Below, one piece after another: positions 27,546 to 35,783 of a stretch of DNA of 64,000 bases. Within the stretch, counting starts at the first letter, position 1; every line of letters begins with the position of its first letter. Source of the DNA: Polynucleobacter sp. MWH-Jannik1A5 (GTDB lineage: Bacteria > Pseudomonadota > Gammaproteobacteria > Burkholderiales > Burkholderiaceae); assembly GCF_018881795.1 (NCBI RefSeq), contig NZ_JACVPQ010000001.1, positions 1,171,691-1,235,690 on the forward strand, written 5' to 3'. A model generated the notes under the pieces. It searched no databases. It saw nothing but the letters and a program-made list of their open reading frames with translations, and was not told the origin of the DNA. The position numbers were made by a program, and so were the translations under genes.

Positions 27546-27690
27546 ATAGTGATTATATTATTTAAACCTACCTCGATGAGCCAGAGCAGCCTGAATAAAT
27601 CAAGGATCCCTTGCTCAATTAGGGGTAGCACTCAGAATCCCTAACCCTTAAGGCGATTCACCTTTCTGTTACGTTTAGAGCACTCTTTTT

Positions 27691-28710
27691 TTATGGCACC
27701 AAACTCAAGAACAAGTATTCAAAGAAGATGATCAGATGAACTACGCCTTGAAGTAGGGTGGTTCTGCCAATAGCTAGGGTAAGGGCTCCAATGAAGAAGG
27801 TGAGATACATCAACGTCATATTGAGATCGCTAATACCTAGACTGATTGGTAGATTAAAGTAGATTGCTATAGCAGCAATTACTGGTATTGATAATCCAAT
27901 ACTTGCTAAGGCGGATCCTAGTGCCAAGTTGAGACTACTTTGCAGGCGATTCGCTTTAGCAGCTCTTACTGCGGCATAGGCTTCAGGCAATAAAACCAAC
28001 ATCGCAATGGCAATACCCACAATCGTTTTTGGTGCGCCAGCAGATTTAACGCCGGCTTCAATTGCAGGGCTCAATAATTCTGCGAGCCCTACCACTACAA
28101 TGAGTGAGGCAATTAACAAGAAGACACTAATGGTGGTTTTCAGGTTGCTCGGTTTTTGCGCATGAAAGTTGATATCTGTTTTTTTGTCTTGTGCTTTTGG
28201 GAGGTAGTAATCTCTGTGACTGACTGTTTGAAAGAACAGGAAAGCGGCATAGAGGGTAAATGAGGCAATACCTGCAAAGGCCAGCTGGCTCTTGGTGAAG
28301 TCTGGCCCTGGAGTGCTAATAGTAACTGTTGGCATTACCAAAATAAAGGTTGCAAGCGCTGTCAATACGGCTAAAGCTGAATTGGTGCCTTCATTGCGAA
28401 AGCTCATCTCATGGTGATGCAGGCCGCCAATAAAAATACATAGACCAATGACGCCATTGATCACAATCATGACAGTTGCAAACACGGCATCACGGGCAAT
28501 AAACTCTGAGCCATCATGTCCCGATAGCATCATGGAGATGATTAAAGAAACTTCGATAATCGTGACGCTAATCGCGAGTACTAATGCGCCATAAGGCTCA
28601 CCTGTTTTATGGGCAATGACTTCGGCATGATGCACAGCAGATAAAACACCCCCTATCAAAGTAACGGCCATTAAGATAATGAACCAGGTTTGACTGAGTA
28701 GTGTTGCCAT
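27691..28710 (-). CDS. chaA: Calcium/proton antiporter, ChaA type
   Basis: A 339-residue membrane protein of the CaCA cation exchanger superfamily with about eleven helices. The two alpha repeats are visible: HKTGEPYGALVLAISVTIIEVSL near the N-terminus and ALGSALASIGLSIPVIA in the second half, with LLPEAYAAVRAAKANRLQSSL before it. These carry the acidic ion-binding residues. It should expel Ca2+ or Na+ in exchange for protons at the inner membrane. It stands alone, with 145 bases to the next gene downstream. Confidence 0.88.
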   Translation of the reverse strand: MATLLSQTWFIILMAVTLIGGVLSAVHHAEVIAHKTGEPYGALVLAISVTIIEVSLIISMMLSGHDGSEFIARDAVFATVMIVINGVIGLCIFIGGLHHHEMSFRNEGTNSALAVLTALATFILVMPTVTISTPGPDFTKSQLAFAGIASFTLYAAFLFFQTVSHRDYYLPKAQDKKTDINFHAQKPSNLKTTISVFLLIASLIVVVGLAELLSPAIEAGVKSAGAPKTIVGIAIAMLVLLPEAYAAVRAAKANRLQSSLNLALGSALASIGLSIPVIAAIAIYFNLPISLGISDLNMTLMYLTFFIGALTLAIGRTTLLQGVVHLIIFFEYLFLSLVP

Positions 28711-28790
28711 GAGTGCGCCCGAAAGAGATTAAGGTTAAGCTTGTAGAAATTACGAAAAATACAATTTATTCTGAGAGTGTATAGCCATCT

Positions 28791-29153
28791 ATGAAAGCCA
28801 TTATCTTATTTGGGCACGGAGCGCGCGATAGTCGCTGGCGTGAGCCTTTTGACCGTCTGGCCGCCTTATGGCAAGCGCAACATCCGGCTACGCCAGTTGA
28901 ACTAGCTTTTCTAGAGATGATGCAACCCTCTCTAGAAGAGGCAGTTGCTGCACTCGTTGCCAAAGGGGTAACTGAAGTAGCAGTGGTTCCAGTCTTTTTT
29001 GGGCAGGGCGGGCACCTCAGAAATGACTTCCCTGTTTTGCTGGAAGAGTGTCGGGGTAAATTCCCCAACATCCCATTAAGCGCTACGCCTGCTGTCGGGG
29101 AGGATGCGGCTGTCTTGCAAGCCATTATCGATTTCGGGGCTAGAGCTCTCTAA
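28791..29153 (+). CDS. Short CbiX/SirB-type sirohydrochlorin chelatase
   Basis: A 120-residue single-domain protein of the CbiX-short type. The two metal-binding histidines are seen in LFGHGARD (His9) and FFGQGGHLRNDF (His75). Members insert Fe2+ or Co2+ into sirohydrochlorin. The neighbouring CobA makes precorrin-2 and the nearby sulfite reductase needs siroheme, so iron chelation is the likely role. Its last 78 bases overlap the 3' end of cobA on the other strand. Confidence 0.8.
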   Translation: MKAIILFGHGARDSRWREPFDRLAALWQAQHPATPVELAFLEMMQPSLEEAVAALVAKGVTEVAVVPVFFGQGGHLRNDFPVLLEECRGKFPNIPLSATPAVGEDAAVLQAIIDFGARAL

Positions 29154-29933
29154 ATTTGGATTTGTCTGGGTTGTATCTCTGAGCGCTTCACCAATCATGA
29201 TGAGTGCGGGTGAGCTGCTATCAAACCATTGATCTGCTTTGCCGGCTGCTAATTCTTGCAAGGTACTTGTCCATAAGCGCTCACGAGGGGTGCTGACAGC
29301 TTCCAAGATTTGTAAAGGGGTATTGCTGTGTTGATTAGGGCTTTGCGCAATCAATTGCTGTGCGATACGAGCAGCATCTTTACGGCCCATGTAGTAAACC
29401 AAAGTATCGGCCGAAGGATTGGGTATAGGCTGTCCTGGAGCGACATTCTCTGCGCCTTGCGCCAAAGTAACAAAAGCAACGCTTCTTGAAACGCCACGAA
29501 GTGTCAGTGATTGCTGAATACTGGCAGCACCAGCAAGCGCCGCAGTAATGCCAGGCACTATCTCTACTTCAATACCAGCAGCCTTTAAGGCTTGAATTTC
29601 TTCATCAGCGCGACCAAATAGCATAGGGTCACCACCTTTGAGGCGCACAATTAATGGATACTTTTGCGCAGCATCCACGAGTCGTTTATTAATAAACTGT
29701 TGCGCAGACGAAAGTTTGCCACAACGCTTGCCTACTTCTACCAAAATCGCTTGCGGGCATAGTGTCAACATTTCTGAATCCACTAAAGCATCATAAAAAA
29801 CAATGTCAGCTTGCTCTAGTAGTTTGGCGCCACGCACAGTGATGAGATCAATTGCGCCCGGACCAGCACCCACTAAATACACTTTGCCAAGTGCTTGGTT
29901 GGTAATATCCTGATGAGCAGATGCTTTAGTCAT
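29076..29933 (-). CDS. cobA: Uroporphyrinogen-III C-methyltransferase
   Basis: A 285-residue SUMT. Family motifs are VYLVGAGPGAIDLITVRG near the N-terminus, YDALVD, RLKGGDPMLFGR near residue 98, and EIVPGITAALAGAA near residue 124. It methylates uroporphyrinogen III at C2 and C7 with SAM to give precorrin-2, the siroheme precursor. The CysG N-terminal dehydrogenase part is absent. The final 30 or so residues are a polar tail encoded opposite the chelatase gene, beyond the usual end of the family. Confidence 0.92.
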   Translation of the reverse strand: MTKASAHQDITNQALGKVYLVGAGPGAIDLITVRGAKLLEQADIVFYDALVDSEMLTLCPQAILVEVGKRCGKLSSAQQFINKRLVDAAQKYPLIVRLKGGDPMLFGRADEEIQALKAAGIEVEIVPGITAALAGAASIQQSLTLRGVSRSVAFVTLAQGAENVAPGQPIPNPSADTLVYYMGRKDAARIAQQLIAQSPNQHSNTPLQILEAVSTPRERLWTSTLQELAAGKADQWFDSSSPALIMIGEALRDTTQTNPNLESSSPEIDNGLQDSRILPDSRRSA

Positions 29934-29966
29934 GTTGATTAGTATCAGTTTGGCAGACGCACTGCG

Positions 29967-30533
29967 TTAAGCGCTTAATGTTGCCCGTTTATCACGCCAG
30001 CTATTCTGGGTGGTGAAGGTATACAAATCAAATTGCTGAAGTGCAACATGAAGATCTTGGTCATGACGTAGTGCAAAGCTATCAAAGCCTACTCTAGCAC
30101 CCTGAAAAAGTTGATCAATTAACACATCACCAATGGCGCGAATTTCTCCTTGCCATTGGAAACGATCCCTTAATAGCGCTGCTGTACTAAAGCTACGACC
30201 ATCTCTAAAGATGGGAAAGTGAGCAGCTACTAATGGCCATACTTTTTTACCTGCTTCAATGGCATCAGCATGTTTCAGGATGTCGTCATCAGTCGCAAAC
30301 CAGACCCCAATTTGACCTGCCTTGGCTTTACTCTGAATATCTGCTTCATGATGATGGGCAATCCACCATGTAAATGGAACCAATACTTTACGGGCGCCAT
30401 GATCAAGATCTGGCAAGCCACCTTCATCTTTGCTACCACTCCAAACTTGCCATTCATTTGGAGCTAGCACAGGTTTTCCGCCTTTAGGAAAACGCAAAAT
30501 TTCTGGATGGGAGGTGAGATTGATTTGACTCAT
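29967..30533 (-). CDS. DUF934 protein linked to sulfite reductase
   Basis: A 188-residue protein of the DUF934 family, common in proteobacteria directly downstream of the sulfite/nitrite reductase hemoprotein. Visible features are VPFTWW near residue 50, GVWFATDDD, and a C-terminal FDSFALRHDQDLHVALQQFDLYT segment typical of the family. Its start overlaps the stop of cysI (ATGA), so translation is coupled. The biochemical role is not known; it is presumed to help sulfite reduction, for example as an assembly or electron-transfer factor. Confidence 0.8.
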   Translation of the reverse strand: MSQINLTSHPEILRFPKGGKPVLAPNEWQVWSGSKDEGGLPDLDHGARKVLVPFTWWIAHHHEADIQSKAKAGQIGVWFATDDDILKHADAIEAGKKVWPLVAAHFPIFRDGRSFSTAALLRDRFQWQGEIRAIGDVLIDQLFQGARVGFDSFALRHDQDLHVALQQFDLYTFTTQNSWRDKRATLSA

Positions 30534-32257
30534 GATGCATTTCCCACAGCAACTTTGTCTTCTGCCTTTCCTTTTTTCTTTGCGTTCTCGAGTTTATCTT
30601 TATAGGCCGCCTCTTTAAATGGTGTTAAACCTAAACGGCGATACGTACCAATAAAAGATTCATCCTCAGCGCGCTCTTTTACGTAGGTATTGATGACATT
30701 GGTAATGACATCTGGGATCTCATCGGCATAAAAAGAGGGGCCAATGACTTTGCCAATAGCAGCATCATTGCCTTGCTCGCCACCTAGAGTGATTTGATAC
30801 CACTCTTCACCATCCTTATCGACCCCCAAAACACCAATATTGCCAACGTGATGGTGTCCACAAGAATTAATGCAGCCTGAGATATTGAGACTAATATCAC
30901 CTAAATCAAACAAATAATCTAAGTCATCAAAACGCTCCTGTATCGCTTTAGCAATCGGCAAAGACTTGGCATTCGCTAGGGAGCAGAAATCACCGCCTGG
31001 ACAGGCAATAATGTCAGTAAGAAGGCCGACGTTTGGCAATGCCACTTTTTGCTTTTTCGCTTCTTGCCATAGTTCATATAGCTTGGATTGCTCAACATCA
31101 GCAAGTACCAAGTTTTGTTCATGGGTGGCACGCAATTCACCAAAGCTATATTGGTCCGCTAGATCTGCAATTGCCAACATTTGTGCAGTAGTCGCATCAC
31201 CAGGAGCAACCGTGCCATGTGGCTTGAGTGACAAGATCACGCTGGCATAACCGGGAACTTGATGCGGTTTGACATTACGCTCCAACCAGCGGGTAAAGGC
31301 TGCTTTCTCAGCATCGGTAGCAAGGTCAATGACTTGCGCAGTACTTAACGCAGGCAAGCTCTTATAGGCTGGCTTAGTAAAGTGCTGAGCGACCCGGTCC
31401 CACTCTGCTTGCGTGAAGTTGTCATCACCATTTTTGATGTGTAGCCATTCACCTTCCACTTGGCGGGCAAATTCTTCAGGACCTAAGGCTTTGACCAAAA
31501 TCTTGATACGGGCCTTATAGAGATTGTCTCTTCTGCCAAAGCGGTTGTATACACGCAGCAACGCAGTGAGGTAGCTTGGCAAGATATTCCACGGAAGGTC
31601 TTTCTTAATGAGAGAGCCCAGGATTGGTGTACGACCCATGCCGCCACCTGCATAAATATCGGCAGTTAATTCATTGTTGGTATTTTTCTTGAGCTCAATG
31701 CCAACATCATGACAAAGTAATACGGTGCGATCTTCTTTGGCGCCATTCACGGCAAACTTAAACTTGCGTGGTAAATGAGCGAATTCAGGATGCAGTGTTG
31801 ACCATTGACGCAAGAGTTCGCAAACTGGGCGTGGATCAACATACTCATCACCTGCAACACCAGCAAAAGCATCGCTCGTAATATTGCGAATGCAGTTGCC
31901 CGATGTTTGAATGGCGTGCATTTCTACTTTGGCTAGTTCAGCCAAAATATCAGGGGTGTCTTCTAGAGTGACCCAGTTGTATTGAATATTTTGACGGGTG
32001 GTGAAGTGACCGTAGCCACGGTCATATTTTTCTGAGATGAGAGCTAAGGTGCGCAATTGCTTGGCGCTAAATAATCCGTAGGGAATAGCAACGCGCAGCA
32101 TGTAGGCATGGCGTTGGTGATACAGACCATTCTGTAGACGAAGGGGGCGGAATTCTTCCTCGGCCAGAGTGCCATTGAGGCGTCTGGCTACTTGATCCCT
32201 AAATTGGGCAACCCGTTGATCTACCAGGGTTTGGTCAATAGCATCATATTTATACAT
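30530..32257 (-). CDS. cysI: Sulfite (nitrite) reductase hemoprotein
   Basis: A 575-residue siroheme and 4Fe-4S reductase. The cluster ligands are seen as CPGGDFCSLAN (Cys-x5-Cys) and SGCINSCGHHHVGNIG (Cys-x3-Cys) in the C-terminal half. Siroheme-binding basic residues occur in the N-terminal repeat (GHFTTRQNIQYNW). It reduces sulfite to sulfide in assimilatory sulfur metabolism. It forms an operon with the DUF934 gene and cobA. No CysJ flavoprotein is in the window, so electrons may come from ferredoxin or an unlinked reductase. Confidence 0.9.
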   Translation of the reverse strand: MYKYDAIDQTLVDQRVAQFRDQVARRLNGTLAEEEFRPLRLQNGLYHQRHAYMLRVAIPYGLFSAKQLRTLALISEKYDRGYGHFTTRQNIQYNWVTLEDTPDILAELAKVEMHAIQTSGNCIRNITSDAFAGVAGDEYVDPRPVCELLRQWSTLHPEFAHLPRKFKFAVNGAKEDRTVLLCHDVGIELKKNTNNELTADIYAGGGMGRTPILGSLIKKDLPWNILPSYLTALLRVYNRFGRRDNLYKARIKILVKALGPEEFARQVEGEWLHIKNGDDNFTQAEWDRVAQHFTKPAYKSLPALSTAQVIDLATDAEKAAFTRWLERNVKPHQVPGYASVILSLKPHGTVAPGDATTAQMLAIADLADQYSFGELRATHEQNLVLADVEQSKLYELWQEAKKQKVALPNVGLLTDIIACPGGDFCSLANAKSLPIAKAIQERFDDLDYLFDLGDISLNISGCINSCGHHHVGNIGVLGVDKDGEEWYQITLGGEQGNDAAIGKVIGPSFYADEIPDVITNVINTYVKERAEDESFIGTYRRLGLTPFKEAAYKDKLENAKKKGKAEDKVAVGNAS

Positions 32258-32422
32258 AAGGGAGCTATTGTCTTATTTGAATGATATTTCTACAAATAAT
32301 TAAAAATTGATTCTATATATCTATATCAATATAAAGGTGATTACTGCATGCCAGGCCTCAATAATCCGGCTACCAATGCCTATTAAATAGCTAGGCAATA
32401 GGAAAGTGATAAATATTCTACA

Positions 32423-32437
32423 TAACAGATTCTGTTA
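32423..32437. promoter_or_regulatory. Palindrome, likely HigA operator
   Basis: A perfect 7-1-7 inverted repeat, TAACAGATTCTGTTA, lies 19 bases before the higB start and just ahead of a TATAAT box at 32445-32450. HigA-type antitoxins bind such palindromes over their own promoter, so this is the probable autoregulatory site. Assignment is by position and symmetry only. Confidence 0.6.
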
Positions 32438-32444
32438 AATGGAA

Positions 32445-32450
32445 TATAAT
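32445..32450 (+). promoter_or_regulatory. Candidate -10 box of higBA
   Basis: TATAAT, a perfect consensus -10 hexamer, is placed 5 bases before the higB ATG. At the usual distance transcription would begin at about the start codon, which would make higB leaderless. The matching -35 position (32422-32427, ATAACA) is a weak match and overlaps the palindrome. Confidence 0.45.
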
Positions 32451-32455
32451 GAGCT

Positions 32456-32734
32456 ATGATCCGCTCATTTTCTTGTGCACTTACTAGAGATTTATTTGAA
32501 AGCAGGGCTACAAGAAAGTTTGTAAACATAGAAAGGGTGGCGCGACGCAAGTTGTTGCAATTACATGCAGCCGTTAATTTGTTAGATTTGAGAGTGCCGC
32601 CAGGAAATTTGCTGGAGGCCTTAATAGGAAATCGCAAAGGACAACATAGCATTCAAATTAATAGCCAGTGGCGAATTTGTTTTATTTGGCGAGAAGATGG
32701 TGCGTATGACGTAGAAATTGTGGATTACCACTAA
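32456..32734 (+). CDS. higB: HigB-family RelE/ParE-fold mRNA interferase toxin
   Basis: A 92-residue protein matching the HigB pattern: MIRSFSCALTRDLFE at the start, RRKLLQLHAA, then LRVPPGNLLEALIGNRKGQHSIQINSQWRICFIW and a final VEIVDYH. The C-terminal histidine and the conserved arginine residues are the catalytic set of this family. It cleaves mRNA on the ribosome when free of antitoxin. Toxin precedes antitoxin, the normal order for hig loci. No Shine-Dalgarno sequence is seen before the ATG. Confidence 0.9.
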   Translation: MIRSFSCALTRDLFESRATRKFVNIERVARRKLLQLHAAVNLLDLRVPPGNLLEALIGNRKGQHSIQINSQWRICFIWREDGAYDVEIVDYH

Positions 32735-32744
32735 GGATATGACG

Positions 32745-33047
32745 ATGACAAAATTACTTGATGAAATTCATCCAGGCGAAATACTCTTGGAAGACTTTAT
32801 GAAGCCGATGGGTATAACAGCTCGCCAGCTAGCGGCAGATATTGATGTCTCCCCAAGTCGTATTAGTGAGATTGTGAATGGTGCTCGTCCTATTACTGCT
32901 GATACCGCTTTGCGTTTGGGCCTCTTTTTTTCAATGGAGCCACGCTTTTGGTTAAATCTACAGTCGGAGTACGACATGCGAATTACTAAAAAAACCTTGC
33001 AAAAGGAAATTGAATCTCGAGTACGCGTTTTTAAAATCGCTGCCTAG
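32745..33047 (+). CDS. higA: HigA-family antitoxin with Xre-type HTH
   Basis: About 100 residues. The ATG at 32745 is chosen because AAGGA at 32733-32737, overlapping the higB stop, gives a ribosome-binding site at 7 bases; other in-frame starts lie at 32718 and 32739. The sequence IHPGEILLEDFMKPMGIT opens the family pattern, and the helix-turn-helix runs through ARQLAADIDVSPSRISEIVNG to ALRLGLFF. It neutralises HigB and represses the operon. A terminator follows at 33068-33093. Confidence 0.92.
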   Translation: MTKLLDEIHPGEILLEDFMKPMGITARQLAADIDVSPSRISEIVNGARPITADTALRLGLFFSMEPRFWLNLQSEYDMRITKKTLQKEIESRVRVFKIAA

Positions 33048-33067
33048 TTCATAAGTGCGCCAAATTA

Positions 33068-33093
33068 AAAAGCCCTGAAATATCGGGGCTTTT
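33068..33093 (+). terminator. Rho-independent terminator after higA
   Basis: An 11-pair hairpin (AAAAGCCCTGA paired with TCGGGGCTTTT, one G-U pair) with a 4-base AATA loop, ending in T residues, 20 bases after higA. On the opposite strand it could also stop transcripts of the membrane-protein pair that ends at 33130. Confidence 0.8.
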
Positions 33094-33129
33094 GATTTAG
33101 ATCTGCTGATTGATAAGAAGGCTCTTTAC

Positions 33130-33501
33130 TTACAAGCCGTTTTCTCGGTAGTGCTTATAGAGATTGGCAATGGATGCAAAACCCAGAACCACAATTAATA
33201 CCGCAAATAAGTACTCTGTTGTGAGGTAGGTGTACACACCCATCTGAACCAGGACGGCTGCAACAATGAAGGCAGCCATGGATCCGAATGCCACCAATTT
33301 AAAGTTGGGGACAAAGGCTCCTAAGGTAATGGCGATAAAGACAATGTAAAGGTCAGAAACAAGTTGATCAGCTGTTACAAAAATACTATTTGTAAGCTCG
33401 GGGTTAGTGAACTTGCCCAATACAGCAATGACCAAAATAGATGCCAAGATAGCAAAGTTGAGCTTTGCTTTGAGAAGAATGGTTTTAAATTGATCACTCA
33501 T
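33130..33501 (-). CDS. Small inner-membrane protein of unknown function
   Basis: About 123 residues from an ATG at 33501 (MSDQFKTILLKAK), which follows the upstream gene's stop by 4 bases; a further in-frame ATG at 33522 would overlap that gene. Four predicted membrane helices fill residues 10-115, ending with a basic NLYKHYRENGL tail. I do not recognise a family. Its close spacing to the 74-residue membrane protein suggests they act together. Confidence 0.6.
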   Translation of the reverse strand: MSDQFKTILLKAKLNFAILASILVIAVLGKFTNPELTNSIFVTADQLVSDLYIVFIAITLGAFVPNFKLVAFGSMAAFIVAAVLVQMGVYTYLTTEYLFAVLIVVLGFASIANLYKHYRENGL

Positions 33502-33505
33502 GGTT

Positions 33506-33730
33506 TTATGAGGCGCTACCATTAAATACTAGGCTTATGCCAATCCATAAAATAATAAAAGCAACTAAAATAGTGAGGCCAATTTTCTTGATGAAATAGC
33601 CTAGGGTATCCATATATACCTCATCGCCTTTACCAAAATAATGGTCAAAGCGCTTCCAGAAAAGGCGACCTACAACCAGTGGCAGAAGTATCGCAACGAT
33701 TCCTAAGATAACCGTGAGTGTGTTGTCCAT
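33506..33730 (-). CDS. Small two-helix membrane protein of unknown function
   Basis: A 74-residue protein with a membrane helix at about residues 3-22, a polar middle (FWKRFDHYFGKGDEVYMDT) and a second helix at about residues 50-70. It is the first gene of a two-gene minus-strand unit with the 123-residue membrane protein. The size, sharp topology and coupling support a real gene, but no function can be assigned. Confidence 0.55.
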   Translation of the reverse strand: MDNTLTVILGIVAILLPLVVGRLFWKRFDHYFGKGDEVYMDTLGYFIKKIGLTILVAFIILWIGISLVFNGSAS

Positions 33731-33915
33731 GCTAAATCACTTTCCTTGCTAACAATCCCAAGTGACTGGGTGTAAAAGGCTAAAGAATACCTGTTTTTAT
33801 TTTTTCCCCCATAGGGCTGACTTTGGCCAAGGCTTTCGTGCTTATTTAGGGTTAAAAGGGGATTGTTGATACAGTAGAGGCTACTTTTCAATTACTTTTC
33901 TCGAAAGCCCCTTAT

Positions 33916-34494
33916 ATGACCGACTTATCCAATGCTCAGATTCAAGAGATCCGCACAAAAGTATTGGGCGCTGCCGCCAAAATCCCAGGCGCATTAATTG
34001 GCTTGGGAATTTTGTTCATCGTGCTGGGCATGATTGGAATTGCTGGTCAAACCCTGTTTTCTTTTATCTCTGTAAATATTTTGGGCGTTTTCTTATTTGC
34101 GGGCGGCCTTTTGCAGGGCGCGCATGCCATGAAATCACAAGGCTGGAAAAGTGTTGGCGTACAGCTGATTTTGGCAGCACTTTATATTGCAGCAGCAATC
34201 TTCACTTGGGCATTTCCAATTCCGGCGCTAGAGGCAATCACGCTTTGGTTGGCTGCAATCTTTTTTGTGACCGGCGCTTTACGTTTGATCTCCGCGTTTC
34301 AGCATCGTCACTTTCGTGAATGGTTTTGGTTGGTATTGTCTTCAGCGATCTCCATTTTGATGGGCGTACTCATCATGAATGGTTATCCAGAGTCTAGCCT
34401 TTGGTTGCCTGGTATGTTGATTGCGATTGAGCTCTTATTGCAAGGTTGGTCATTGTTGTTTATGGGATTAGCGGCACGCTCACTTACTAAATAA
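33916..34494 (+). CDS. HdeD-family membrane protein
   Basis: A 192-residue protein with six predicted membrane helices and the DUF308/HdeD repeat style: ALIGLGILFIVLGMIGIAG early and WFWLVLSSAISILMGVLIM late. HdeD of enteric bacteria is linked to acid resistance; in betaproteobacteria the role is less clear. It is followed by a short lysine-rich gene on the same strand, 38 bases downstream. Confidence 0.8.
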   Translation: MTDLSNAQIQEIRTKVLGAAAKIPGALIGLGILFIVLGMIGIAGQTLFSFISVNILGVFLFAGGLLQGAHAMKSQGWKSVGVQLILAALYIAAAIFTWAFPIPALEAITLWLAAIFFVTGALRLISAFQHRHFREWFWLVLSSAISILMGVLIMNGYPESSLWLPGMLIAIELLLQGWSLLFMGLAARSLTK

Positions 34495-34532
34495 CTAATT
34501 TGATTCAGAAGGCAGAGTAAAGAGACTTCATC

Positions 34533-34709
34533 ATGGCAATGAAAAAAACCGACCTCTACAAGAATTTAGCTTTGAAAACTGCACAGGGAATGAAGAATGC
34601 CGCCAAGGCTCCCAAACTCGGCGCAGATGAGAAGGCAAAGTCTAAAAAAGAACTGGCAAGTGCGAACCCCTTGCTAGCTTCTTTAATGGGCAAATCCAAG
34701 TCAAAGTAA
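34533..34709 (+). CDS. Small lysine-rich protein, 58 residues
   Basis: An open frame from ATG at 34533 to TAA at 34709 encodes 58 residues beginning MAMKKTDLYKNLALKTAQG and ending SLMGKSKSK. It has about 14 lysines, few acidic residues and an alanine-rich helical middle, and no membrane segment. It exactly fills the space between the HdeD gene and the acyltransferase, with only 3 bases to the latter's TTG start. The length and composition suggest a cytoplasmic nucleic-acid-associated or regulatory protein, but no family is recognised. Confidence 0.6.
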   Translation: MAMKKTDLYKNLALKTAQGMKNAAKAPKLGADEKAKSKKELASANPLLASLMGKSKSK

Positions 34710-34712
34710 TTC

Positions 34713-35774
34713 TTGAAGAAAGTAGCCCCGCTTTTTCTGATTGATTTTCTGAAGGTCTTTGCGGCCTTGTTAATCATCCTGCATCACCTCTCTAGTTATG
34801 GGCAAATTGCCGAGGATGCACGCCGCGTTCTTCCGGGTCTAATGACTTGGTTATTTGAGTATGGCCGATATGCAGTGCAAATCTTTTTGGTGATGGCCGG
34901 TTATTTGGCTGCACAGTCCTTGAGTCGTTATGCGAATACGCAATTTAGTGCCAATGGTTTACTCAAGCTCATTCTCAATCGTTATCTTCGTTTATTTGCT
35001 CCTTACGCTGCTGCTTTAATCTTTACCATTGGCTGTGCCTACGTTGCACGCTTCTGGGTTAATGATGAATTTGTCGGTCAATCAGAAACCCTGGCGCAAT
35101 TTTTGGCGCACCTCTTTTTTATCCAAGGAATCTTGGGTCTTGATTCGATTTCTGCTGGCGCTTGGTATGTCGCGATTGATTGGCAGTTGTATTCCGTGCT
35201 GGCAATTTTGTTTGTCTCTTTTCCGAGGTATCAGGCATTAATTTGGCTGATCAGCGTTTTGGCTGTGAGCTCCCTCTTATTTTTCAATCGCTCTGGTGAT
35301 TACGAGGCTTATTTCATTTACTTTATTGGTTCTTACGGCCTAGGCGTCTTGGCCTATTTAGCTAGCCGCTTTGATGATGGGGGTATTAGGCGCTTAGCCA
35401 AGGCAGTATTAATCTTGATCGGTTTGATAATTACGGCAGCTTCATTTCAGCAGGTATGGCTCAGAAATATTCTGGCTTGGTTTGTAGCTTTGGCTTTGTA
35501 CCTATGGGGCGGCACCCAAAACCCTCAGGGCATTGCTCAAAACGGCTTATCAAAAGCTATCGCCTGGGGAAGCCAGCGCTCTTACTCTGCTTTCTTAATT
35601 CACTTTGCATTTATATTGCTGGCCAACACCATCTATATTGCATCAGGAATACACGTGCATGAAAGTGGCGCGTTAGCAATAACATTAATGCTGGCAGTAG
35701 TTGTAACTAGTGTGACTGCAGCAAATTATCTTTATCGCTGGATAGAAGTTCCAGCAAATAAACTCAAGATCTAA
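34713..35774 (+). CDS. Acyltransferase 3 (OafA/YrhL) family membrane protein
   Basis: A 353-residue protein starting at TTG, directly at the family's first conserved segment (FLIDFLKVFAALLIILHHLSSYG), where the histidine of the Acyl_transf_3 active site occurs. About ten membrane helices follow. Members O-acetylate or otherwise acylate sugars of surface glycans using acyl-CoA at the inner membrane. It may decorate the polysaccharide made by the upstream cluster, though it is some 12 kb from it. Confidence 0.85.
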   Translation: MKKVAPLFLIDFLKVFAALLIILHHLSSYGQIAEDARRVLPGLMTWLFEYGRYAVQIFLVMAGYLAAQSLSRYANTQFSANGLLKLILNRYLRLFAPYAAALIFTIGCAYVARFWVNDEFVGQSETLAQFLAHLFFIQGILGLDSISAGAWYVAIDWQLYSVLAILFVSFPRYQALIWLISVLAVSSLLFFNRSGDYEAYFIYFIGSYGLGVLAYLASRFDDGGIRRLAKAVLILIGLIITAASFQQVWLRNILAWFVALALYLWGGTQNPQGIAQNGLSKAIAWGSQRSYSAFLIHFAFILLANTIYIASGIHVHESGALAITLMLAVVVTSVTAANYLYRWIEVPANKLKI

Positions 35775-35783
35775 TTTAAAAGA

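Noticed and set aside
27619..27644. Inverted repeat TTAGGGGT / ATCCCTAA as a terminator of chaA
   Set aside because: The hairpin has a 10-base loop and no T-run on either strand.
32383..32652. Minus-strand frame across the higB region
   Set aside because: It covers the promoter and toxin gene; the HigB reading has full family motifs and a partner antitoxin.
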